Shown piece after piece: positions 43,946-52,243 of a stretch of DNA of 64,000 nt (positions are counted from its first letter, which is position 1; every line of letters begins with the position of its first letter). The notes below the pieces were generated by a model. That model had not been told where the DNA came from and did no database searches. It saw only the letters and a list, made by a program, of their open reading frames with translations. A program made the position numbers and the translations under genes. This stretch comes from CAZEHS01 sp964649745 (GTDB lineage: Bacteria > Bacillota > Clostridia > Peptostreptococcales > Acidaminobacteraceae). Location: the NCBI GenBank assembly GCA_964649745.1, contig CAZYQI010000010.1, positions 37,004-101,003 on the forward strand. Reading direction: 5' to 3'.

Positions 43946-44544
43946 TGGGAGCTCCCCGATGTGACATTGACTTTAATGATGGTGACGCCATCCGTATCGT
44001 ACTGCACATTGAGGATATCCCCTTTCATCAGGTCGGCCAGCTGAAGCGAGGTATCACCGCTTTGACCCCTGGACGCAATGGGTACCCCGACAGGAATCTG
44101 TATAGCCAGGGTTTCTCCCGTCAGCTTGACCTCTCTGGACTGCTGCCCCATGCCCGGAGGACCTCCCATGGGATCCCCTGTCGGGGCTGCGGTTTTGGGC
44201 TTTTCCGCCGCGGCTGCGTCCGTCGCTCCCTCCGGTCGCTTAGGCATCTCCATCAGTGCCAGCGTCACGTCATTGCCCAGGATATCCTGAATCTGACCCC
44301 GGATCATTTTTCCACGGACTTCCCCTGAGGGCGGTCCGGAGGGGAGCTGCCCTGAAGACGCCACTTCCGAAGAACCCTCCGGCGCGTTCTGCGCTGTGGC
44401 GGATGCGCTGGACGTTGCAGCTCCGGCGGTTACCGCTGCCGGCTCCTGCGATTGCGCAGCCGTCTGGGCGGAAGCCCCACTGCTATTCGCACACCCCGTA
44501 AGAGCCAGAGTGAGAATCGAGAGGATTGCTATCTGCTTTTTCAT
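43942..44544 (-). CDS. Lipoprotein of the MacB-type efflux operon
   Basis: The 200-residue protein has a lipoprotein signal ending in LALTGC (Cys18), then an Ala/Ser/Gln-rich linker to about residue 70 and a small C-terminal domain (GQIQDILGNDVTLALMEMPKRP to VTIIKVNVTSG) that looks like a short beta fold. I do not recognise a named family with certainty. It sits between permease and ATPase genes with a 4-base overlap, which argues for a role in the efflux complex or its sensing. Confidence 0.7.
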   Translation of the reverse strand: MKKQIAILSILTLALTGCANSSGASAQTAAQSQEPAAVTAGAATSSASATAQNAPEGSSEVASSGQLPSGPPSGEVRGKMIRGQIQDILGNDVTLALMEMPKRPEGATDAAAAEKPKTAAPTGDPMGGPPGMGQQSREVKLTGETLAIQIPVGVPIASRGQSGDTSLQLADLMKGDILNVQYDTDGVTIIKVNVTSGSSQ

Positions 44545-44576
44545 GGTATGTTCTCCTTTATATTCAGTTCATTTAA

Positions 44577-45767
44577 TCATTCATAGTTCAATGCATCGAT
44601 GGGTTTAAGGGCCGCCGCTTGAGATGCCGGATAGTAGCCGAAGAAGGTTCCGATAACCCCTGAAGACAGAAATGCCAGTGAATTTCCGATACCGCTGCCA
44701 ACCACCTGAACCGACATGGCCGAAAGCACCGGCAGCGCCAGGTTCCCCAGCAATATTCCGGCTAAGCCCCCAACCCCGCTGACCAGAATCGCTTCAAACA
44801 GGAACATCAGCAGGATGTCCCGCCGTTTGGCGCCGATGGACTTCAATATGCCGATCTCCCGGGTGCGTTCCTTAACCGATACGAACAGCACATTCATAAT
44901 GCCGATTCCCCCCACCACCATGACCACCACCGATACCGAGAAAAGCATCATCGTCATGGTCTGGGCCGAAGCCCTGGCGGTTTCCAGACGCTTGCCGGAA
45001 TCCATCATGCGGAATTTATCGCCGTTGCCGTCATGGCGCTTGTTGATGACCGCGGATATATCCTCAATCATGGTTTCAACGTTCTTGATATCCGACGCCA
45101 GGAACATGAAGCCCGGGGATGCCATGGGCCCTGTAAGCTGTTTGGCCGCGGTCTTATAGGGCACATACACCGACTCGTCGGGATTCATTCCCGGCCCGGC
45201 CTCCCCCATTTCTCCCAGAACGCCGATCACCTCGAAACGCTTGCCGTTGATCAGTATCTTCTGACCAATGGCCGATTCCGCCCCATCGGGAAAGAACAGG
45301 TCCGCCACGCTGTAGCCGATGACCGCCACCCGGTTCATATCGGTGTTGTCTTCCTCCGTAACGAAGGCGCCGTAGGCGATATCCAGATTGTTGATCTGCA
45401 AAATGGCCTCGGTCACACCGGATACCGTGAAGGTATCCGTTTCTGTTTCATAGGCAACGGTTCCCCTGTCGGACATGATCATGGACCCCGCCTGGATACC
45501 GGATACCTCCGCCATGATGGTGGTAAAGTCCGCTTCCTCCAGACGATACTTTGAATTCTCCCTGCCCATGCCGCTGGATATACTGACCGTGCCCACGTTC
45601 ATGCTTTTGTACTGCTCTTCGATGGCTGCCTGCCCCCCCATCCCGATGGCCAGCACCACCACGATGGTCATGGCCCCCACTACGATCCCCAGGGTTGTCA
45701 GGGCCACCTTCAACCGATTTTCCTTTATGCTCAGGATAACCGACAGGAGGATCTGATTCATTTTCAT
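44577..45767 (-). CDS. MacB-type ABC transporter permease
   Basis: The 396-residue protein has one N-terminal membrane segment (about 20-42, SIKENRLKVALTTLGIVVGAM), a large extracellular MacB_PCD domain (about 45-265), and three C-terminal segments in an FtsX domain (GGIGIMNVLFVSVKERTREIGI, LKSIGAKRRDILLMFLFEA). This is the mechanotransmission-type exporter permease. It overlaps the adaptor gene by 4 bases. Substrate is unknown; antimicrobial peptides or lipoproteins are typical in relatives. Confidence 0.93.
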   Translation of the reverse strand: MKMNQILLSVILSIKENRLKVALTTLGIVVGAMTIVVVLAIGMGGQAAIEEQYKSMNVGTVSISSGMGRENSKYRLEEADFTTIMAEVSGIQAGSMIMSDRGTVAYETETDTFTVSGVTEAILQINNLDIAYGAFVTEEDNTDMNRVAVIGYSVADLFFPDGAESAIGQKILINGKRFEVIGVLGEMGEAGPGMNPDESVYVPYKTAAKQLTGPMASPGFMFLASDIKNVETMIEDISAVINKRHDGNGDKFRMMDSGKRLETARASAQTMTMMLFSVSVVVMVVGGIGIMNVLFVSVKERTREIGILKSIGAKRRDILLMFLFEAILVSGVGGLAGILLGNLALPVLSAMSVQVVGSGIGNSLAFLSSGVIGTFFGYYPASQAAALKPIDALNYE

Positions 45768-47008
45768 TTTGTCGCCCCCGTTTTCACGGTCTCAATCAAT
45801 ACGGTTTCTCCCATTTCAAGACCGGTGGACACCTCTGTGTCGGTTCCGTCTGTGAAGCCGGTTTTAATGACCCGTTCCTCCGTGGCGCCTTCAGCGGTTT
45901 TCACCTTCACCATCTGCTTCTTGTCCTGAATGTATACAGCCTTGTTGGGAATGATCCGAACATCCTTCACCTGCTTCTGGATGAACTCCACCGTCCCGGA
46001 CATCCCTGTCTGAATCTCAGGCGCTTCGGAGGTGAGCTGAAGCGTTGCGGGATAGGTGACGATTCCATTGTTGTCGATGGTGGGCACCGCTTCCACAGAG
46101 GTGACGGTGGCCGTATAGGTTTTGCCCTCCGATGCCTCGAAGGTGACATTGGCGGTCTGGCCTACCGTCAGCTTCGAATAGTCGATTTCCTGCACATCCA
46201 CCACCACATTCACCTTTTCGTTGGGTGACAGCGTGAACAGATGCCCCTGATCCGAGGAGGAGGCATCCGTGCTGCTGCGTACGTAATCACCGGCCACTCC
46301 GGTAATTGAAGCAATGCGGCCGTTGCCGGAGGCCATGAGCACCGTATCCGCTAAATCATCCTGAGCCTGCTTCAATGCAATCTCCGCCGATTCGAGATTC
46401 GCCGCCTGTGTCTGCACATCGGAATCGCTCTGCTGCATCAGATCGAACCTTGCCAATTGGTTTTCGTAGCTGCTCTTGGCCGTTTCATAGGCGATGCGGC
46501 TAAGCTCCAATTCCTGGGCCGAGTAGGCCTCTGTCAGCTGCGACATGGGCAGGTATTCGGCTGCCGCCTTATCCAGCGCTACCTTTGAAGAATTGAGGCT
46601 CTGCCGCTCACTGATCTGGCTCAGCTTCTTCGACTGCACCGCCGAATCGTAGGAAGCCTTGGCTTTTTTGTAATTGATCTGGGCCGAAACCAGGGCCTTT
46701 TCATATTCCTTGGCATCTATCTCTGCCAGCTTCTGTCCGGCCGTAATCGTGTCTCCCTGATTGATATACAACGCCTTAAGTACACCTCCCACTGAGAAAT
46801 CAAGATAGACCTCCTCCCGTTTTGCGCTGCCGTCACTCTTCCATGACAAAGTCAGATCCCCCCGCTCCACGGCGGACTCTGTAATGACCGTTTCCCCAGC
46901 GTCCCCGGCATCTCCCCTGGACATGTAGTAATAACCTGCCCCGCTAAGGACCAGCAGACCCGTAATGAGCATCCCAAGCCGCTTTCTGTTCTTCACCCAA
47001 TTAATCAT
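45764..47008 (-). CDS. Efflux periplasmic adaptor (MFP/HlyD-type) subunit
   Basis: The 414-residue protein has an N-terminal membrane anchor (about 12-29), a biotinyl-lipoyl-like domain (VGGVLKALYINQGDTITAGQKLAEID), a helical hairpin (about 105-225), a beta-barrel domain and a C-terminal domain (IPNKAVYIQDKKQMVKV). It couples the MacB-type permease to the outside in a Gram-positive cell, probably as a wall-spanning funnel. First gene of the operon; AGGAGG precedes ATG. Confidence 0.9.
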   Translation of the reverse strand: MINWVKNRKRLGMLITGLLVLSGAGYYYMSRGDAGDAGETVITESAVERGDLTLSWKSDGSAKREEVYLDFSVGGVLKALYINQGDTITAGQKLAEIDAKEYEKALVSAQINYKKAKASYDSAVQSKKLSQISERQSLNSSKVALDKAAAEYLPMSQLTEAYSAQELELSRIAYETAKSSYENQLARFDLMQQSDSDVQTQAANLESAEIALKQAQDDLADTVLMASGNGRIASITGVAGDYVRSSTDASSSDQGHLFTLSPNEKVNVVVDVQEIDYSKLTVGQTANVTFEASEGKTYTATVTSVEAVPTIDNNGIVTYPATLQLTSEAPEIQTGMSGTVEFIQKQVKDVRIIPNKAVYIQDKKQMVKVKTAEGATEERVIKTGFTDGTDTEVSTGLEMGETVLIETVKTGATK

Positions 47009-47113
47009 GTGAACCTCCTGTTATCCTGCGGTATGCACAGCCGTATCCGGGATTTGAATTTCCTATAGCATCAGGATAGTCCTCTTGTGTGAGGGCTCTG
47101 TGAACATATGAAA

Positions 47114-47146
47114 AAACCGCCAGCGGCAGACCAACTGCCGTGGCGG
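47114..47146 (-). terminator. Terminator between the two-component system and the efflux operon
   Basis: On the minus strand CCGCCACGGCAG pairs with CTGCCGCTGGCGG around TTGGT, followed by six T residues. It would stop transcripts coming from the sensor kinase gene before the efflux operon. Confidence 0.75.
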
Positions 47147-47180
47147 TATAAAAAACTGTTGATAAATGAACTTTAAATTT

Positions 47181-47263
47181 AAACCTCTTGCCGCAGATGA
47201 CGCAGATGAAAGACGATTATGAATTGATTGATTTTCATCTGCGTCATCTGCGGCTAAAGGTTT
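47181..47263. repeat. Long inverted repeat built from ATCTGCG units
   Basis: The arms 47181-47211 and 47233-47263 match at about 28 of 31 positions. Each contains two ATCTGCG-type units 9 bases apart (as CGCAGAT in the left arm). It lies in the 295-base gap after the kinase gene. No reading frame is supported here. The design resembles the ATCCGTG repeats at 11773. Confidence 0.75.
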
Positions 47264-47303
47264 TTATGAGTATTTTTTTACCCCACATGTAAACACGTTC
47301 TCT

Positions 47304-48848
47304 CTACAACGCTTCATTCTGGGACGCTTCTGGCCACCGGAAGCTGAAGACAACGCCGTCGTCGGCGTTTTCGGCATGGCACTCTCCCCCATGTGCCTCC
47401 GCGATGGCATGGGCGATGGCCAGCCCCAGACCGAAACCCGCACCCCGTGAAACAGCCCCGTCACCCGCTTTATAGAACGGATCCCAGATATGCTCCAGGT
47501 CCTGCTCCGATATTCGGGGCCCATAATTGAACACCTTGATATGGGCCAATCCGGCTTCAATTCCATATGAAACGCGGACCGCCTCCCCTGCCGCCCCGTG
47601 ATTCAGGGCATTGGTGACGAAATTGGAAAGAACTTGTCCGATCCGCCCTTCATCCCCATAGGCCATGCATATTTCAGGGCCCTCCACCTCAACAGAGGCC
47701 TCCGTTGCTGTAATCAGCGCATGAACCCGCTGTGCATTCTTTCGGACCAGCCGGGCCAGGTCGAAGCTTTCCATGGTATAGGCAAAAGCCCCGGCTTCAT
47801 AGCTGGAAAGATCCAGCATATCCCGGATCAACCCGCTCATCTTCCTTGTTTCGTCAACAATGACATCACAGTACTCCATAATACCGTTCCGTTCCTCCAC
47901 CACCCCGTGGCGAAGCCCGTCCGCATACCCCTGGATCATGCTTAAGGGGGTACGAAGCTCGTGGGACACCGAGGATATGAACCGGCGCCGCTGACGATCC
48001 AGCTCTCTTTCCCTCTCAATTTCAAGCTGCAGCTTTCCGTTGGCGGCCTGCAGCTCATTAAGGGTGCGGTTCAGGTTCTCCGACATGGTTTGAATACTGC
48101 CGCCCAGAGCGCCCAACTCATCCCTTCCGGAAACAATCACGGACTCTGAGAAATCCAGAGCCGCCATTTTTCTGGCCACCCTGTCCATGTTCAGTATCGG
48201 AGCCGTAAGGCGCCCCGACAAAATAAAAACACCGACGGAGCCCACCAGCAACACCACGGCGCCGGAGGCCAGAATAAAGACAGTGGCCAGTTTGCTGCTT
48301 TCCTGCAAGGGCATCAGCGGCTTCATCATCAGCAGGATTTTCCCGTTATCCAGGCGTTTCAAGAGGATCACCGACCGTCTGGCTCCTCCGGCCTTTTCTG
48401 TATAAAAAAGCTGCTTCTGCTCAGGCTCCGTCAGGAATTTCTTCAAAAGCGCACTGGCCTCTCCATTGATTTGCGAGCGGCCCGCGGTGCGATCCTTCGA
48501 CTCCCTCGGCTCTTCTTCTGAGGACTCCCGTTCTGAGGATTCTTTTTCCGGCGGTTCCTCCATCTTCGTCCGCGGAAGGCCGCTGTTATATTCCACAATC
48601 CCCTTCTCGGAAAAGACGGCGATAAACAACCCGGATCCGAAGGAAGACTCTGCCAGAATTTCCGATGAAAATTCCCCTGCCTCCAATGCCTTTGCCAGTT
48701 CACCGGATGCCTTCTCCATAGTCTTCATGGTCCCTGCAATGAAGATATCGTCCAGAAAAAACACGTTAATGACCAGAACGGAGACCAAAAAGAGGCTGAT
48801 AAGTCCAACAAACGCCGCAAAAAGGCTGGTGCGTATGGAATTGAACAT
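47304..48848 (-). CDS. Two-component sensor histidine kinase
   Basis: ATG at 48848 follows GGAGG and gives 514 residues. Two membrane segments (about 10-33 and 190-212) bracket an extracellular sensor with a highly charged Glu/Ser/Arg stretch (EEPPEKESSERESSEEEPRE). HAMP follows, then the HisKA motif SHELRTPLSMIQG with His296 and an ATPase domain with DEGRIGQVLSNFVTNALNHG and GAGFGLGLAIAHAI. It pairs with the response regulator gene upstream, whose stop lies 2 bases before this start. Confidence 0.94.
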   Translation of the reverse strand: MFNSIRTSLFAAFVGLISLFLVSVLVINVFFLDDIFIAGTMKTMEKASGELAKALEAGEFSSEILAESSFGSGLFIAVFSEKGIVEYNSGLPRTKMEEPPEKESSERESSEEEPRESKDRTAGRSQINGEASALLKKFLTEPEQKQLFYTEKAGGARRSVILLKRLDNGKILLMMKPLMPLQESSKLATVFILASGAVVLLVGSVGVFILSGRLTAPILNMDRVARKMAALDFSESVIVSGRDELGALGGSIQTMSENLNRTLNELQAANGKLQLEIERERELDRQRRRFISSVSHELRTPLSMIQGYADGLRHGVVEERNGIMEYCDVIVDETRKMSGLIRDMLDLSSYEAGAFAYTMESFDLARLVRKNAQRVHALITATEASVEVEGPEICMAYGDEGRIGQVLSNFVTNALNHGAAGEAVRVSYGIEAGLAHIKVFNYGPRISEQDLEHIWDPFYKAGDGAVSRGAGFGLGLAIAHAIAEAHGGECHAENADDGVVFSFRWPEASQNEAL

Positions 48849-48850
48849 CT

Positions 48851-49525
48851 CTACACCTCCAGCCTGTAGCCGTGACCTCTCACGGTTTTTATCCGGTCTC
48901 CGGCACTGCCTATCTTGGCTCTGAGATTCTTGATATGGGTGTCCACGGTTCGTGGATCCCCATAAAAGTCCGTCCCCCATACCCCGTTCAGGATCGTGTC
49001 CCGGTCCAGAGCGATATTCCGGTTGGCAATCAGAAACCCCAGCAGTTCATATTCTTTTGGCGCCAGCTCCACCGCTTCACCGCAGACTGTGATTTGCCGG
49101 GCCGATTCATCCACACACAGCTCCGCGCACTGGAAAAAACTCCGCTGGGTAGGGTGGGACCGTTTGAGCATGGCCCTTACCCGGGCCATGAGCACCTCGT
49201 ATTCAAAGGGCTTCACAATGTAGTCATCTGCACCGGAACTGAATCCCGTCAGCTCATCCTGGGTATCCCCCAGGGCTGTCAGGAACAGCACAGGCACATC
49301 AGAGGTCTGCCGTATTTCACGGCAGACCTCCCAGCCTTTAAGAACAGGCATCATCACATCCAGAATCACCAGATCGATTCCCTGATTCTGACTGAACAGC
49401 GTCACGGCTTCCAACCCGTTGCCGGCCTCCAGGACTTTATAGCCTTCTTTTTTCAGATAGTCCCGGATCAGCATCCGGATTCCCTTTTCGTCTTCAGCTA
49501 TCAGGATTGTGAACTGTGGATTCAT
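48851..49525 (-). CDS. OmpR-family response regulator
   Basis: The 224-residue protein has a receiver domain with acidic residues Glu11-Asp12, phosphoacceptor Asp56 in LVILDVMMP, and Lys in IVKPFE, followed by a winged-helix DNA-binding domain (about 128-224; ELAPKEYELLGFLIANRNIALDR, DPRTVDTHIKNLRAKIG). It is in one operon with a secreted helical protein upstream and the kinase downstream. The MacB-type efflux operon that follows is a natural target. Confidence 0.95.
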   Translation of the reverse strand: MNPQFTILIAEDEKGIRMLIRDYLKKEGYKVLEAGNGLEAVTLFSQNQGIDLVILDVMMPVLKGWEVCREIRQTSDVPVLFLTALGDTQDELTGFSSGADDYIVKPFEYEVLMARVRAMLKRSHPTQRSFFQCAELCVDESARQITVCGEAVELAPKEYELLGFLIANRNIALDRDTILNGVWGTDFYGDPRTVDTHIKNLRAKIGSAGDRIKTVRGHGYRLEV

Positions 49526-49532
49526 GGTTTCC

Positions 49533-50300
49533 TCACTTTATTGTGCAGTGGTTATTGTGGCCCCTGTCACCGTCCATAAAACCGGCTCCAGTGCCCTTAA
49601 GCGCTTTCAGTGCGTCCGCCTGGACTTGCGTCAGGGTGCCCTTGGCAACCAGATCGCTGTATACCTTTGTTATTGCGGCTTCATGCAGAGCCTGCATTTC
49701 TGTCCGTTTTGCATCCATTTCCGCTTTCAGCGCTGTTCTCTCCGCCTCTGTCATGGATTTGAAATCCGGGCGGGTCACGGCGGCATCATCAGAAGGCTTG
49801 CCGGCATCCAATTGCGTTTTCATTTCATCCCTTACGGCATCCATGGCCGTTCTCACAGCCGCCGTATCCGCAAAGGTACCGTTGTCCACCAGAGGCTTCA
49901 CCTGTTCGGCAAAGGCCGTGTCCCGCTGTGCCGTCATATAGGCGTCAATCTTGTCTGCCAGAGTCTGACTGATCAGACCGGCCTCGGCCAGTCTTGAATA
50001 ATGAGAAACCTGCTTCGTTCCTGCTTCGGGTTTTTCGGGGATCTGCGTTCTCTGTGTTTCCATGGCCTTCTCAACGGCACCCTTGTCCTCCTGGGTGATC
50101 ACACCCTCCGTCACCATCCTGCTCAGCAGGGATGATTCTGAGGCCCTATTCGGTGCCGCCTTCATATGAAAGCCCGCCTTCACACCCTTTTCTGCCGTAT
50201 CGGCCGTTGCCGTATCGGCGTATACAACCGCGCCGGTCACCAGCAGGCTGCCCAGCAGTGCCACGCTGATGATTTTTTTCAATCCTGTTACCTGTGTCAT
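49533..50300 (-). CDS. Secreted helical protein with DUF2680-like repeats
   Basis: ATG at 50300 follows GAGGAGA and gives 255 residues with a signal peptide (about 1-29). Three related helical units, each of the form G-x-[IL]-[ST]-Q-x-x-A/D-K/A-x-I, occur at EGVITQEDKGAVEKAM, AGLISQTLADKIDAYM and KGTLTQVQADALKALK; this resembles DUF2680-type proteins. It lies 7 bases before the response regulator gene, so it belongs to the same operon. By analogy with CpxP or Spy it might modulate the kinase from outside, but that is only inference. Confidence 0.75.
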   Translation of the reverse strand: MTQVTGLKKIISVALLGSLLVTGAVVYADTATADTAEKGVKAGFHMKAAPNRASESSLLSRMVTEGVITQEDKGAVEKAMETQRTQIPEKPEAGTKQVSHYSRLAEAGLISQTLADKIDAYMTAQRDTAFAEQVKPLVDNGTFADTAAVRTAMDAVRDEMKTQLDAGKPSDDAAVTRPDFKSMTEAERTALKAEMDAKRTEMQALHEAAITKVYSDLVAKGTLTQVQADALKALKGTGAGFMDGDRGHNNHCTIK

Positions 50301-50413
50301 TTTTCTGTCTCCTCTCATCCTTCGTATTCCCCTTGGGGATACCCTAAGGATAGACCCCCAATGTGAAGCCTATGTGATGAAAAATGACCGTTAAATGACA
50401 CGGTTTTGAACAG

Positions 50414-50692
50414 TCAGTGAACGCTTTTTCTCCAGTCCATGGTGATCAGCTCCAGAACCTGCTCCGGAGTAAGATTCGATGCATCGATAAGAATCTGTTT
50501 ATTCTTTTCGCTGTCCTTATAGGTGACCCTTGCCGGCGAGGCTTCGTCAGAGCCTTCCTCTCCGTCATAGGCAACAATCGTTATTTCCGCCTGCAGCTCC
50601 CGCCCCGGAGGCAGAATCTCGAATCCAGAGGCAATCAGGAGCGCTTTTAAATCTTCCAGCCCTTCCTGCAGGGCAACGCGATAACGTTTCAT
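50414..50692 (-). CDS. YkuS-like (UPF0180) small protein
   Basis: The 92-residue protein starts with VALQEGLEDLKALLIASGFEI, resembling the start of YkuS/UPF0180 proteins, and ends with NLTPEQVLELI, similar to the end of that family. It has a GGAGG site before ATG and no membrane part. The middle differs from YkuS. Function is unknown. Confidence 0.6.
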   Translation of the reverse strand: MKRYRVALQEGLEDLKALLIASGFEILPPGRELQAEITIVAYDGEEGSDEASPARVTYKDSEKNKQILIDASNLTPEQVLELITMDWRKSVH

Positions 50693-50918
50693 GAATATGC
50701 CTCCTTCCGAATCTGAAAAACATACTCTTATTGATTATAGTACCCTTCATTGAAGGGTATTTCACTAATTCATTCCTTTTTCCGGCATATTTCTGCATTT
50801 TTTTGATGGGCAGTGAAAAAAAGCGCTATAGTGTATAGGAAGCGACCCTTCAAGCACTTGGGGTTTCAACCCTGCCCGAGTGTCAGCAGACAGAAAAACA
50901 TACAAAAAGGAGCCGACC

Positions 50919-51800
50919 ATGAAACGTATGCGGCTTAAAGGACTTATAGCGGTCATCCTGTCCACCCTGGGATACGGACTGATGCCCCTGATTTCCAGTG
51001 TTGCCTACACCAGCGGCACCTCTGTGGAATCCCTGCTCTTCACTCGCTTTCTGGTTGCGGCAGTCATTATATGGGCTCTGGTGCTCCTTATGGGGATCCC
51101 TTACCGCACAACCTTCCGGCACCTGGCCTACATCATCTGTTTCTCCCTGATCGGGTATACCCTCTGTGCACACTTGGTGTTTAGCGCCTATAAATATCTC
51201 ACCGGGTCCCTGGTCACCATGATCGTCTTTCTTCATCCCGCCATGATCGTTGCCTGGGAATCGCTGATTGGCCGCAAACGCCCCGGTCCGGCGAAAACCG
51301 GCGCTCTGATTCTTACACTGGCCGGCCTGGTGGTAATCCTGTGGGATCCCGGGGCTGTGCTCAACTGGCCGGGGGTATTGATGAGTCTGGGTGCCGCTGC
51401 TACTTATGCGTACTTCTGCATTGCGGTGGTGGAGCCCCGAACCCATCAGATGTCTTCCCTGGCGGTCACCGCTTACGTCATCACTGTCTCCTTAGTGGTT
51501 TACCTCGCCATGGCGCTTATTCAGCAGGAGCCCTTGATTCCTCAAACCGCAACCGGCCTTTCCATGGCAGTGATTTTGGGCATTGTCTCCACTGCCTTCG
51601 CCTCCCTGGCCTTTTACTGGGGCATCAAGCAGGTGGGTCCCAGTACAGCCGCTCTGGCCAGCACCTTCGAACCGGTATTCGTAGCCTTGATCGGGGTGCT
51701 TTTCGTAGGAGAATCCCTCACCTGGCGCTTTCTGCTGGGAAGCGTTTTTATCCTGGGTGCCCTTTTACTGCTAAACAAAGAAAGCTCTGCAGCCAATTAA
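50919..51800 (+). CDS. DMT-superfamily (EamA) transporter
   Basis: ATG at 50919 follows AAGGAG and gives 293 residues with ten hydrophobic segments in two EamA halves. GLMPLISSVAYTSGTSVESLLFTRF (in the first 45 residues) and the second-half AFYWGIKQVGPSTAALASTFEPV and GESLT segments are typical. These proteins export or import amino acids, nucleosides or other metabolites; the substrate is unknown. The last codons overlap the first copy of a duplicated hairpin. Confidence 0.87.
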   Translation: MKRMRLKGLIAVILSTLGYGLMPLISSVAYTSGTSVESLLFTRFLVAAVIIWALVLLMGIPYRTTFRHLAYIICFSLIGYTLCAHLVFSAYKYLTGSLVTMIVFLHPAMIVAWESLIGRKRPGPAKTGALILTLAGLVVILWDPGAVLNWPGVLMSLGAAATYAYFCIAVVEPRTHQMSSLAVTAYVITVSLVVYLAMALIQQEPLIPQTATGLSMAVILGIVSTAFASLAFYWGIKQVGPSTAALASTFEPVFVALIGVLFVGESLTWRFLLGSVFILGALLLLNKESSAAN

Positions 51801-52060
51801 GGTCTTGCAGAGCTCAGCTTGAAGAAAAACCCTCTGTACTCCGCAACTTTGAACTCCCGGTTGGAGAAAATAACGAACAGGCCTTTCGCAGAAATTCAAA
51901 CTCACTTCGTTCAAACAGTGAATTTCTAACGGCTACAGCCCTCGTTCTATTTTCTTGCCAACCTCCGTTAGGTTGCTCCGCACAGAGGGTTTTTCTTCTA
52001 GATAGCCTTTTTCATCAGTCTGAGCTCTACAGCCAATTAACGGCTCGCAGAGCTTTTTTA
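51783..52060. repeat. Duplicated hairpin flanking a 178-nt hairpin element; second copy is a terminator
   Basis: A 32-base hairpin sequence occurs at 51783-51814 (over the stop codon of the transporter gene) and again at 52023-52054, with 28 of 32 positions equal. The second copy is followed by TTTTTT and is a good terminator; in the first copy the T run is missing because the hairpin element at 51821-51998 begins there. The arrangement looks like insertion with duplication of the target or a later tandem duplication. Confidence 0.65.
51821..51998. repeat. Long copy of the hairpin repeat (GAAGAAAAACCCTCTG ends), 178 nt
   Basis: The ends GAAGAAAAACCCTCTGT and ACAGAGGGTTTTTCTTC are inverted repeats of the same sequence as at 753-818. 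The inner part is also an imperfect inverted repeat: AGAAAATAACGAAC against GTTCTATTTTCT, and a perfect AGAAATTCA/TGAATTTCT near the centre. The whole element can fold into one long hairpin. No protein is encoded. It looks like a palindromic mobile repeat (MITE-like) or a structured RNA. Confidence 0.7.
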
Positions 52061-52081
52061 AACTGCTCGATTGTCGTTGCC

Positions 52082-52199
52082 TGTCATTGCGAGGAGCATC
52101 GCGACGCGGCAATCTCTCCCTGTAAGTGTTTCCAATGGGTTTTTGCAACGTTAACAACAAGGTCAAGGGAGAGATTGCCGCGCCATGCTCGCAATGACA
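52082..52199. repeat. Inverted-repeat intergenic element (TGTCATTGCGAGG... ends)
   Basis: The left end TGTCATTGCGAG with GCGGCAATCTCTCCCT and the right end AGGGAGAGATTGCCGC with GCTCGCAATGACA are inverted repeats, 118 bases overall. Very similar GTCATTGCGAGGAGC...GGCAATCTC palindromes are dispersed in many unrelated bacterial genomes, as I recall. Together with the preceding elements it fills the 443-base gap between the transporter and the serine hydrolase; no gene is seen in the gap. Confidence 0.7.
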
Positions 52200-52243
52200 C
52201 GATTAAGTGTTTATCACCAATCTTTTAGAGAAATCCCAACATA

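Noticed and set aside
51341..52228. Open frame of 295 codons across the end of the DMT transporter and the repeats
   Set aside because: It is an alternative frame of the transporter continuing through palindromic repeats; no ribosome site and no family match.
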